From DASUZD01 sp036377055 (GTDB lineage Bacteria > Actinomycetota > Thermoleophilia > Gaiellales > Gaiellaceae), in the NCBI GenBank assembly GCA_036377055.1, contig DASUZD010000077.1, positions 1-7,074 on the forward strand: a stretch of 7,074 bases of DNA, given 5' to 3'. This document shows, one piece after another, positions 1 to 4,836 of this stretch. Both the position numbers and the translations under genes were made by a program. Position 1 is the first letter of the stretch. The number at the start of each line of letters is the position of its first letter. Below the pieces are notes generated by a model, which was given only the letters and a program-made list of their open reading frames with translations, searched no databases and was not told where the DNA came from.

Positions 1-1
1 C

Positions 2-265
2 TACCACGACGTGCAGGACGAGCTCTACTTCGTCCACGCCGGGCACGCGCTCTTCGAGGTCGACGGCGAGTCCCGCGAGCTCGGCCCGGGCGGCCTCTGC
101 CACGTCGAGTCGACGACGCCGCGACGCTTCTCGAACGCGTCCGAGGAGGAGGATCTGGTCGTGCTCGTCATCGGCGGCAAGGGCGGCTACGTCGAGCGCG
201 ACGGCCATCTGGTCGACCCCGTGCGCGACCTGGAGCGCCGAGCCGCGTTCGGCCGCGGCGGCTAG
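2..265 (+). CDS. Cupin-domain protein, 3' part only
   Basis: Only the C-terminal 87 residues are in the window; the reading frame is open to the left edge, so the GTG at 11 is an internal Val and not the start. The fragment begins YHDVQDELYFVHAG, which fits the second half of cupin motif 1 (His, four residues, Glu, six residues, Gly). It continues as short beta-strands (ALFEVDG, LVVLVIGG). The motif 2 region reads STTPRRFSN, with Pro and Asn present but Arg where many cupins have the metal-binding His. The tail is charged and ends with TAG at 263-265. Cupins are beta-barrels, often metal enzymes or sugar/small-ligand binders; the substrate cannot be told from this piece. It is convergent with the - strand operon and probably unrelated to it. 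Confidence 0.8.
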   Translation, partial: YHDVQDELYFVHAGHALFEVDGESRELGPGGLCHVESTTPRRFSNASEEEDLVVLVIGGKGGYVERDGHLVDPVRDLERRAAFGRGG

Positions 266-279
266 CGGCGAAGCGCGCC

Positions 280-319
280 GGGTCGGGGACCCATCCCTAA
301 CCCCCACCCACCCAGGGAT
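280..319. repeat. C-tract cluster with two small inverted repeats (potential G-quadruplex on - strand)
   Basis: The + strand has five C-runs at 290-292, 295-297, 301-305, 307-309 and 311-313, separated by 2, 3, 1 and 1 bases. Read on the - strand this is five G-runs with very short loops, which fits the usual pattern for an intramolecular G-quadruplex. Two inverted repeats frame or overlap it: GGGTC (280-284) with GACCC (288-292), and ATCCCT (293-298) with AGGGAT (314-319) around the C-rich loop. It lies between the stop of the cupin gene and the stop of the convergent operon. A role in ending transcription is an inference. Confidence 0.45.
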
Positions 320-394
320 CAGCCTCACCGTAGCGCGCTCCGCAACGGCGCATCGTGCCGAATCGGTGCCACTCGCTCCACCGCCGAGGCCGCA

Positions 395-440
395 GGCGCC
401 TCCTGCGCAGGCGCCGCCGGCGCGTGCGCAGGAGGACGCC
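395..440. terminator. Long GC-rich hairpin between convergent genes, possible bidirectional terminator
   Basis: The left arm GGCGCCTCCTGCGCA (395-409) pairs with the right arm TGCGCAGGAGGACGCC (425-440). All 15 bases pair, with one bulged A in the right arm, around a 15-nt GC-only loop. On the - strand the hairpin starts 8 nt after the TAG (449-451) of the last operon gene. There is no T-tract on either side, so it is not a canonical intrinsic terminator; GC-rich actinobacteria often have such hairpins without a U-run. Smaller self-complementary units inside it (GGCGCC twice, TGCGCA twice) allow other folds. Confidence 0.5.
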
Positions 441-448
441 ATGGGCTT

Positions 449-1060
449 CTAATCCGTCGCGAACCCGAAGGTCAAGGGCTCGTCGAACGCGTTTCCGGCC
501 CCATCGGCTCCGGTCAGGGAAACCGCTGCGCCGGACGGAACCGATGCCGTCACGACGGTCGCTGCGACGCCGTGGACGACGCTGGCCGCCACCGATGACC
601 CGCCGCGCAGGCGGATCGACGCGCTGCGCACGGCAAAGCTCGGCACTGCGACCAAGTCGCTCGTCGCGGACGCGTCATTGCCGGCTTCGAGCGAGAAGCT
701 CCACGCCTTCACCGCGCGGGTCGTGCAGTCGAACGCGGTCACGATCGACCCGCCCGCGAGCGACAGCGCGATGCACTTCTGCCCCGGGGGGCGGTGCCCG
801 AGAAGGAGCCGGTTCCCGTTCGAGACCCCGGCCGTCGACACGCCGACGACGCCTGACGAAACGACCTGGCTCGATTCGGTCTCCGTGAGCGCGGCCGCAC
901 GGGCCACGCGCCGGGCGGCGGGAGCCGCAGCCGAGCGAGCCGGGAGGGCCGCCGCCGCGCGGCCGGAATGCGAGCTCTTGCCGACGTTGGCGCCGACGAC
1001 GCTGCCCGTGATCGCGGCGGCAGCGGCGGCGCAGAGGAGGAGGAGTGCTAGTCGTTTCAT
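449..1060 (-). CDS. Secreted protein of unknown function, 203 aa
   Basis: The start chosen is the ATG at 1060 (MKRLALLLL), because it overlaps the TGA of the preceding gene as ATGA; an upstream in-frame ATG (1090) would lie deep in that gene. Residues 1-25 form a signal peptide (MKR, then a long Leu/Ala core). Residues 30-58 are a low-complexity Ala/Arg/Ser linker. The rest is predicted beta-rich, with two cysteines (C96, C112) placed to form one disulfide. The end, with VPSFAVRSASIRL and VPSGAAVSLTGADGAGN, looks like repeated beta-strands of an Ig-like or sandwich fold, but I do not recognise a named family. It is the last gene of the - strand operon and stops just before a strong hairpin. 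Likely location is outside the membrane. Confidence 0.75.
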   Translation of the reverse strand: MKRLALLLLCAAAAAAITGSVVGANVGKSSHSGRAAAALPARSAAAPAARRVARAAALTETESSQVVSSGVVGVSTAGVSNGNRLLLGHRPPGQKCIALSLAGGSIVTAFDCTTRAVKAWSFSLEAGNDASATSDLVAVPSFAVRSASIRLRGGSSVAASVVHGVAATVVTASVPSGAAVSLTGADGAGNAFDEPLTFGFATD

Positions 1061-1425
1061 GGTCCCGTCCCGTATCTGCAGTTGGTCCAAACGGGATAGC
1101 TCTGCGGGTTCCCGCAGCCCGCGTTCGGATACTGGTTGCCGTTGATCGCCAGCGAGCCGGAGTCACAACCGCTCCCCGTCGGGCAGGAGATGTTGATCGT
1201 GGACGTCTGGTTGCTCGTGTTGATGAGGACGAGGCGCTGCGTGTGCCCCTGGTGGACGGTGTTGTCGAAGCTGATGCGGACGTACTGCGTGCCCGCAGCA
1301 TCGCGGTACTTCGTGATCGGGCCGATCAGGTACTGCTGGAAGAACCAGTAGCTCGCGGACGCGGGAGCGGCAAAGAGGATCAATGCCGTCACCAGCGCAC
1401 CGACGAGCACGAGTGTCCTACGCAT
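1057..1425 (-). CDS. Small secreted protein with four cysteines, 122 aa
   Basis: It starts at ATG 1425, preceded by GGAGGG at 1429-1434. Residues 1-24 are a clear signal peptide (MRRTLVLV, hydrophobic core, cleavage likely after PASA, before SYWFFQQ). The mature part of about 98 residues is polar and beta-rich (TQYVRISFDNT, TQRLVLINTSNQTSTINISC), with Gly/Asn/Tyr-rich turns. It carries four cysteines (C81, C87, C104, C116), an even number that would allow two disulfides. This fits the disulfide-forming genes upstream in the same operon. I recognise no family. The stop codon overlaps the start of the next gene (ATGA at 1057-1060), so the two are probably translationally coupled and may act together outside the cell. 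Confidence 0.8.
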   Translation of the reverse strand: MRRTLVLVGALVTALILFAAPASASYWFFQQYLIGPITKYRDAAGTQYVRISFDNTVHQGHTQRLVLINTSNQTSTINISCPTGSGCDSGSLAINGNQYPNAGCGNPQSYPVWTNCRYGTGP

Positions 1426-1428
1426 GTG

Positions 1429-1434
1429 CCCTCC
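1429..1434 (-). promoter_or_regulatory. Shine-Dalgarno site for the 122-aa secreted protein
   Basis: GGAGGG on the - strand, 3 nt before the ATG at 1425. It supports the start that yields the complete signal peptide. It sits in a 51-nt gap after the preceding gene, the longest gap between clearly separate genes in the distal part of the operon. Confidence 0.6.
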
Positions 1435-1476
1435 GAACGACGTGGGGGTGGGCTGGTCGGTTCGCTGGCCGCGGCA

Positions 1477-1995
1477 TCACCCCCCGACCTGGCTCCACGA
1501 GCGCACGGTGGCCGTCACGCGAAGCATGAGGGTCGCGCTATCGGAGCCCCACCGGAGGCTGACCGCCCAGCATCCTGCGTAGGGGAAGTCGATCGTGCTC
1601 GGGTAGATCGCGCCGCTCGATGAGTCGGGCTTCCGAACCACCCTGACGGTCGCTCGGGGCGAACCGTGCCGCGCGACGATCGAGAGCGAGTCGGCGCGGC
1701 GCGGCCGGCCGATCACCCAGAGGATCTTGTTGTGCGGGTTTCTCCCCGGGTTCGACACGTGCGGGGGGACGAAGAGGAACCCGGCCACGCGCGAGCCGCT
1801 ACCGACGACGAACGGCGTCCCAGCCGGCACTCTTGCCCCTCGCGTCCACAATGGCGGGTTCGTGCGCAGGACCTTCGTCGGCACGCACGCCGCAGGGCGT
1901 GCGGCCGCGCCGCCGAGGTGGCCCGCCGCCGCCGCCGCGCCGGCGGCGAGGGCGAAGCCGCCGAGCGCTGCGAGCGATTTCCGCGGAGAGACCAC
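1477..1995 (-). CDS. Secreted beta-rich protein of unknown function, 172 aa
   Basis: It starts at GTG 1995, with an AGGCGG element just upstream that overlaps the TAG of the preceding gene 7 nt away. Residues 1-35 form an Ala/Gly-rich signal peptide (SPRKSLAALGG, then an Ala-rich run). PAAC at 34-37 is not a good lipobox, so I favour a soluble or cell-wall location over a lipoprotein. The mature part has NKILWVIG (89-96), then IYPSTIDFPYAGCWAVSLRWG (split here as YPSTID, AGCW and LRWG, about 131-150). A strand-Pro-Gly/Ala-Gly-Cys-Trp-strand arrangement like this is, from memory, seen in uncharacterised secreted proteins of actinobacteria. The two mature cysteines, C37 and C142, could pair. 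No enzyme motif is visible. Confidence 0.75.
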   Translation of the reverse strand: MVSPRKSLAALGGFALAAGAAAAAGHLGGAAARPAACVPTKVLRTNPPLWTRGARVPAGTPFVVGSGSRVAGFLFVPPHVSNPGRNPHNKILWVIGRPRRADSLSIVARHGSPRATVRVVRKPDSSSGAIYPSTIDFPYAGCWAVSLRWGSDSATLMLRVTATVRSWSQVGG

Positions 1996-2002
1996 GTGCC
2001 GC

Positions 2003-2272
2003 CTAGTCGATGAGCCCGGCGTCGGGAATCGCGTCGATCCGGACCGTCCCGCTCCTGTCGTCGCTCACGAACACGGCCTCCCGCGTGACCTGCGCCGCGC
2101 CGTCGGCGTCCCAGGCGATCCGGGGATCGATGACCAGGTTCGCCACCCCGACGTGCTGCGCGATCAGCTGCCTTACCTTGCCGTTCCTCACGGCCATTCC
2201 CACGTCGACGACCTGTACGCCGTCGCCGCGCCGGCTGATCCGCGCGTAGCCGGCGTCGTTCAGCTCAGCCAT
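2003..2272 (-). CDS. Hypothetical 89-aa protein
   Basis: The start at ATG 2272 is fixed by AAGGAGG 7 nt upstream; a longer in-frame extension (to 2476) lies wholly inside the preceding gene and has a shadow-like Arg/Pro-rich composition. The protein begins MAELNDAGYARISR and has no signal peptide, no membrane segment and no cysteine, so it is probably cytoplasmic. It is acidic, with alternating short strands (GVQVVDVGMAV, ANLVIDPRIAW, EAVFVSDDRSGTVRID). I recognise no family; a small all-beta or mixed fold is likely. It overlaps the preceding gene by 13 bp and is followed 7 nt later by a secreted-protein gene. A regulatory or chaperone-like role within the operon is possible but not shown. 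Confidence 0.7.
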   Translation of the reverse strand: MAELNDAGYARISRRGDGVQVVDVGMAVRNGKVRQLIAQHVGVANLVIDPRIAWDADGAAQVTREAVFVSDDRSGTVRIDAIPDAGLID

Positions 2273-2691
2273 GGTGCGTCCTCCTTCTCCGCTTGCGTCG
2301 CCTCCGTCAGCGGGTTTCGGGTGTGCAGCTTCGAGTCGAACAGGACGGCTCGCCAGTCGCCGCCGAAGCGGAAGACGCCGCTTCGGGTCGTCCAGCCGAG
2401 GCGACCGGGAAGCCGCGCCGCCATCACGTGCCGGTTGACCCGCCCCATCGCGCGGACCGCGTCGAGGTGCGTCCACAGCGAGACGCTCCAGACGACTCGC
2501 GCGCGGCGGTCGCGGAAGAACCGGACACCGATGAAACCGTCCTCACGTGCCACGCGACGGACGTCGCGGGCGACGAGACGGTGGATCAAGACGAACAGTG
2601 GCAGGGTGAGCACCGTCACGCCGTCGAACCGGGTCACGACGACGACGCCGTCAGCGCCGGACCCGTTGAGGAGCGACCCGCCGTCGCTCAC
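2260..2691 (-). CDS. 143-aa protein, probable dimeric alpha/beta-barrel (monooxygenase-like) fold
   Basis: The GTG start at 2691 overlaps the TGA of the upstream gene as GTGA (2688-2691), which decides it over a longer form that would begin inside that gene. Visible features are VVVVTRF (16-22), a hydrophobic stretch TVLTLPLFVLIHRLV (26-40), DGFIGVRFFRD (51-61), VVWSVSLWTHLDAVRAMGR (67-84 region) and a later strand (SGVFRF). A strand ending in SLW, then a helix beginning with Asp and containing an A-M-x-R pattern, is like antibiotic-biosynthesis-monooxygenase and spheroidene-monooxygenase-like (DUF3291-type) proteins. Those are small ferredoxin-like barrels binding heme or hydrophobic substrates. 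The family call is from pattern memory only and no catalytic residue can be assigned. It has no signal peptide. It overlaps the next gene by 13 bp. Confidence 0.65.
   Translation of the reverse strand: MSDGGSLLNGSGADGVVVVTRFDGVTVLTLPLFVLIHRLVARDVRRVAREDGFIGVRFFRDRRARVVWSVSLWTHLDAVRAMGRVNRHVMAARLPGRLGWTTRSGVFRFGGDWRAVLFDSKLHTRNPLTEATQAEKEDAPWLS
2280..2286 (-). promoter_or_regulatory. Shine-Dalgarno site that fixes the start of the 89-aa gene
   Basis: AAGGAGG on the - strand, 7 nt before ATG 2272, inside the end of the upstream 143-aa gene. It is a near-perfect anti-SD match at normal spacing and argues for the short 89-aa form. Confidence 0.75.
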
Positions 2692-3266
2692 GCCCCCACG
2701 ACCCCCGCGGCGAAGAGCGCGGCAGCGGTGACGAGCAGCACGGCCGACAGCGTGCGGAGCCGAACGGCGCCGACAGGACGCATGACTCCGGCGACGAGCC
2801 GCGGCGCATCCATCGCGAACGCCGGCACGACGGCGACAAGCGCAGTCGTCAAGCCGATCGCGACCATCGCCGGAAGCACCCACGCGGGCGCGACGAGCGC
2901 GACGCCGACGACGGCTCCGGACACGAGCGAACTCGTACGCCTCGTCGTCAGCACGAGGCCGATGTCGACCCCGAAGACGATGCCGAGGAACGCCGGCGGC
3001 AGAACGCGCACGAAGCGCTGCGGGACCTGCCGCCGCGCCTGAGGCGTCCGCCCGAGCGCGTCGAGGACGCCGAGCACGAAGAGCACGGCGATCGCGGCCG
3101 CCGTTCGCGCCCCCGCTCCGACGTGCGCAGCGAGAGCCGTCCCGCCTGCACGGAGCACGAGCCCAAGAACGAGCGAGCTCGCGAGGACACCCGCAGCGTA
3201 GCCGCCCAGGAAACGGAGCCCGGCGCGCCGGTCGTGACGCAGCATCGGATTGGCGACGCCAACCAT
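2688..3266 (-). CDS. Polytopic membrane protein, 192 aa
   Basis: About six hydrophobic segments are visible (roughly residues 18-40, 55-72, 91-108, 113-130, 131-152 and 172-191). A conserved-looking charged loop (GRTPQARRQVPQR, 72-84) lies between the second and third. No cysteine is present, so this is not a standard CcdA/DsbD thiol carrier, although its size and loop layout recall that group and other small transporters. The start at ATG 3266 follows GGGAGG by 3 nt. Upstream in the same frame is a TGA and then a 19-residue hydrophobic peptide, so the true N-terminus may have had one more membrane helix (see separate entry). The TGA end overlaps the next start as GTGA. Function unknown; a transporter or an anchor for the secreted products is a guess. 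Confidence 0.75.
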   Translation of the reverse strand: MVGVANPMLRHDRRAGLRFLGGYAAGVLASSLVLGLVLRAGGTALAAHVGAGARTAAAIAVLFVLGVLDALGRTPQARRQVPQRFVRVLPPAFLGIVFGVDIGLVLTTRRTSSLVSGAVVGVALVAPAWVLPAMVAIGLTTALVAVVPAFAMDAPRLVAGVMRPVGAVRLRTLSAVLLVTAAALFAAGVVGA

Positions 3267-3275
3267 CGACCTCCC

Positions 3276-3335
3276 TCAGGGGCTGAGGAGCTGGAAGACG
3301 CTCCCGAGCACGCCCAACGCCACGAGCACCGGCAT
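3276..3335 (-). other. 19-residue hydrophobic ORF in frame with the following membrane protein
   Basis: ATG 3333-3335 is preceded by GAGGA at a spacing of about 6 nt. It opens the peptide MPVLVALGVLGSVFQLLSP, which ends at TGA 3276-3278. The next codons in the same frame are Gly-Arg-Ser and then the Met (3266) of the 192-aa membrane protein. There are two readings: a real single-helix microprotein coupled to the next gene, or the first membrane helix of that gene cut off by a nonsense change. The peptide fills almost all of the gap after the Cys-rich gene (stop 3356-3358), which argues against plain spacer. Confidence 0.45.
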
Positions 3336-3355
3336 GTCGATCCTCGCCCCGTCCC

Positions 3356-3670
3356 TCAGAAGCACTTGTAGGCCGACGCGATGTAAGTGCCCGACGAGTT
3401 CTTCACCTCGCAGCAGGCGCAGTGGCGCGTGCCGTTGCACCCCCAGAGGTAGTGGTTCACGCTCGTGCAGGTCGCGTACGAGGTCGTCGGCGGGCAGTAG
3501 ACGAGGTTGCAACATCCGCAGCCTCCCGCGGCCTTCGCCGAGTTCGTCAGCGAGAACAGCGCGCCGCCGAAGGCGATCGCGCCGACCCCCGCGCGGCGGA
3601 GGAACGTCCTCCGGTGGTAGCGCGCGCCCGTCGAGCTCACGAGGATGTGCTCGTCCGTCCCTTCGGTCAT
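3356..3670 (-). CDS. Tat-exported, cysteine-rich small protein, distantly MauA-like
   Basis: The protein has 104 residues. The ATG at 3670 overlaps the preceding TGA (ATGA) and has an excellent ribosome site. Residues 18-24 (YHRRTFLRR) give a twin-arginine motif, followed by a hydrophobic core and a cleavage site near SAKA/AGG (48/49). The mature part of about 56 residues holds ten cysteines: C51, C53, C54, C59, C68, C78, C84, C86, C87 and C103, including two CxCC units (CGCC, CACC). Export by Tat suggests folding or cofactor loading before transport. The MauE and MauD neighbours are those of methylamine dehydrogenase light chain, and CPP plus a late Gly-x-Tyr-Ile segment faintly recall it. 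However, there is one Trp only (W76), so the two-Trp TTQ cofactor cannot form, and the protein is much shorter. A disulfide-knotted peptide, metal binder or redox protein all remain possible. Confidence 0.85.
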   Translation of the reverse strand: MTEGTDEHILVSSTGARYHRRTFLRRAGVGAIAFGGALFSLTNSAKAAGGCGCCNLVYCPPTTSYATCTSVNHYLWGCNGTRHCACCEVKNSSGTYIASAYKCF

Positions 3671-4209
3671 GCCGTCACCTCCAGCGTCGAGGATGAGATG
3701 AGATCGTCGAGGCCGGCGATCGCGCCGAGGCTTCCGAAGCCGACGGCCGCGATCGGCACGCCGTCCTCCAGCCGGACCGCGACCGGGCTCGACTCCACGT
3801 TCAGGTTGCTGCGCAGCCAGTCGCCGCCCAGGTCGATCGAGTACGGGTACCGCGCGAGCTCGTGTCGCGCGACGAAGTCGGCGGCGCGGTCGGCGCTTCC
3901 GCTCGCGACGACGACGCCAATCCGGCCGGTGTCGGCCGGCACGCGGCGGAGCTGGTTCCCGACGGTCTCGCACGAGGCGCACGTCGTGCTCAGCGCGAGC
4001 AGGAGACTCGAGCCGTCGAGCTGGCCGAGTCGCTCGAGGCCCGGAGGCCACCCGGGCAGCTGTGCGCCGAGCTTCGCCTCGGACAGCGGTGTCGGTGCGA
4101 GCTCCGACTCGGGCTGGGGAAGCCGCGACGCGAGCTCGGAGTACATCGCGAAGAGCACGACGACAGCGCCTGCGAGCAGGACGACGGCGGCGGCGAGCGC
4201 GATCGTCAC
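3667..4209 (-). CDS. mauD: MauD-like membrane-anchored thioredoxin-fold protein
   Basis: The protein has 180 residues. The GTG at 4209 overlaps the mauE TGA as GTGA. Residues 3-22 form one N-terminal membrane helix, and the rest should lie outside the membrane. The active-site motif CASC is at 77-80 (STTCASCETVGNQL), placed after a hydrophobic strand (SLLLALS) as in thioredoxins. SSP at 140-142 matches the cis-Pro loop, followed by strands VAVRLEDG and PIAAVGFG. MauD in methylotrophs is needed for correct disulfides in the MauA light chain; this gene has the same order next to mauE and comes directly before a Cys-rich exported protein. It could also be called a TlpA/ResA-type redoxin. I infer that it oxidises or isomerises disulfides in that product and perhaps in the other secreted proteins of the operon. 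Confidence 0.85.
   Translation of the reverse strand: MTIALAAAVVLLAGAVVVLFAMYSELASRLPQPESELAPTPLSEAKLGAQLPGWPPGLERLGQLDGSSLLLALSTTCASCETVGNQLRRVPADTGRIGVVVASGSADRAADFVARHELARYPYSIDLGGDWLRSNLNVESSPVAVRLEDGVPIAAVGFGSLGAIAGLDDLISSSTLEVTA
3675..3682 (-). promoter_or_regulatory. Very strong Shine-Dalgarno site for the Cys-rich protein
   Basis: GGAGGTGA on the - strand, 4 nt before ATG 3670. It is the longest anti-SD match I found in the operon and lies inside the end of the mauD-like gene. It suggests that the Cys-rich protein is made at a higher level than its MauE/MauD partners, as expected for a product compared with its maturation factors. Confidence 0.7.
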
Positions 4210-4730
4210 GCCGCCTGCGCGTCGCGGATCCTGCCGCGGGCGGCGGTGATCTCGCGGCTGTGGACGACGAGCGCGGCGCCGACGAGCGCGACCGCGACGA
4301 GCGCGAGCCGCGTCGGCGCCGGCACAGTCGCCGGACGCACCGTCGCGACGAAGACGCCGCACAGGGACACGGCGCCGCCGAGCAGTGCGTGTGGCAGACC
4401 CAGCGGGCGCGAGGACGACGCGCCGAAGCATCCGCAGGGCACGTCGCTCCCGGCGAGAAACGAGCCGACGGCCGCTGCGAAAAAGCCGCATCCGAGAGCC
4501 GCAGCGCCGTAACCGCCGATTCGGGCAGCCGGCGGCGTCACAAGCGCTACACCAACGGCGAGCTCGGTCGCGCCAACTGCTCGCGCGGCGAGCGCCGCCG
4601 GCACGGGGTTCAGGCGGAGCCCCCCGCCGAGAAGCGCGCCCAGGCGGTCGGGCGTCGCGAGCTTCGCGAGCGCCGCCACGAAGAGCGTCCCCACGACAGC
4701 CAGCGACATCGTCAAGCTCAGGTAATGCAC
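4206..4730 (-). CDS. mauE: MauE/DoxX-type membrane protein
   Basis: The protein has up to 174 residues. The start is uncertain between GTG 4730 and ATG 4709, and neither has a strong ribosome site. There are about five membrane helices (roughly 5-25, 45-66, 73-92, 112-130 and 140-157). The first helix ends with AKL (22-24), followed by a TELAVGVALV helix (55-64) and the family-typical PCGCFG (98-103) with two cysteines near the outer side. Length and motifs fit MauE, the membrane partner of MauD, thought to pass reducing or oxidising equivalents across the membrane through that Cys pair. It is the first gene of the accessory operon, downstream of an AT-rich spacer with palindromes. No methylamine dehydrogenase heavy chain, mauG or other mau gene is in view, so the symbol names the family and not a proven methylamine role. 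Confidence 0.85.
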   Translation of the reverse strand: MHYLSLTMSLAVVGTLFVAALAKLATPDRLGALLGGGLRLNPVPAALAARAVGATELAVGVALVTPPAARIGGYGAAALGCGFFAAAVGSFLAGSDVPCGCFGASSSRPLGLPHALLGGAVSLCGVFVATVRPATVPAPTRLALVAVALVGAALVVHSREITAARGRIRDAQAA

Positions 4731-4748
4731 GACGTCCGATAAGCCGAG

Positions 4749-4767
4749 CGGTGAAGCGCGTTCACCG
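4749..4767. repeat. Perfect inverted repeat just upstream of mauE, operator or 5' leader hairpin
   Basis: CGGTGAA (4749-4755) and TTCACCG (4761-4767) are perfect 7-bp arms around 5 nt. It lies 18 nt before the GTG at 4730. In DNA it could bind a dimeric repressor; in RNA it would form a small hairpin in the leader. No regulator gene is in the window to link it to. Confidence 0.45.
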
Positions 4768-4821
4768 AGCTCCCCTTGATGGCGTTTGCGAACGGGCCGC
4801 TACGACAACTTTGCACAGAAA

Positions 4822-4836
4822 CTTGACCCGGTCAAG
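4822..4836. promoter_or_regulatory. Palindrome over a TTGACC hexamer, probable promoter/operator of the mauE operon
   Basis: CTTGACCCGGTCAAG is a perfect 7+1+7 palindrome. On the - strand it contains TTGACC (4830-4835), a good -35 match. A weak -10 candidate, AAAGTT, lies 17 nt further on (about 4807-4812). The 60 bp at 4801-4860 are 40% GC, far below the surroundings. The position between scpB and mauE suits a promoter for the - strand operon, with a dimeric regulator covering the -35 box. The -10 assignment is weak. Confidence 0.4.

Noticed and set aside
1910..1965. GCC/GCG-rich repeat tract
   Set aside because: It encodes the Ala-rich core of the signal peptide of the 172-aa protein, so ordinary codon use explains it.
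2273..2476. N-terminal extension of the 89-aa gene
   Set aside because: It lies inside the 143-aa gene, is Arg/Pro-rich, and the AAGGAGG site points to ATG 2272.
1727..2731. Long + strand open frame (334 codons)
   Set aside because: It runs antisense to four overlapping - strand genes and has an Arg/Pro/Thr-rich, motif-free translation typical of a GC-rich shadow.
2692..2883. N-terminal extension of the 143-aa gene
   Set aside because: It would lie inside the membrane-protein gene and is Arg/Cys-rich shadow sequence; the GTGA overlap at 2688-2691 gives a better start.
3356..3670. Calling the Cys-rich protein a true methylamine dehydrogenase light chain (mauA)
   Set aside because: It has a single Trp, a mature part less than half the usual length, and no heavy chain nearby. 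The context is mau-like but the TTQ chemistry is not possible.
4822..4836. Assignment of the palindrome to a MerR-type regulator
   Set aside because: MerR sites normally lie between -35 and -10 with a 19-bp spacer; here the dyad covers the -35 itself and the -10 is weak, so no family is named.
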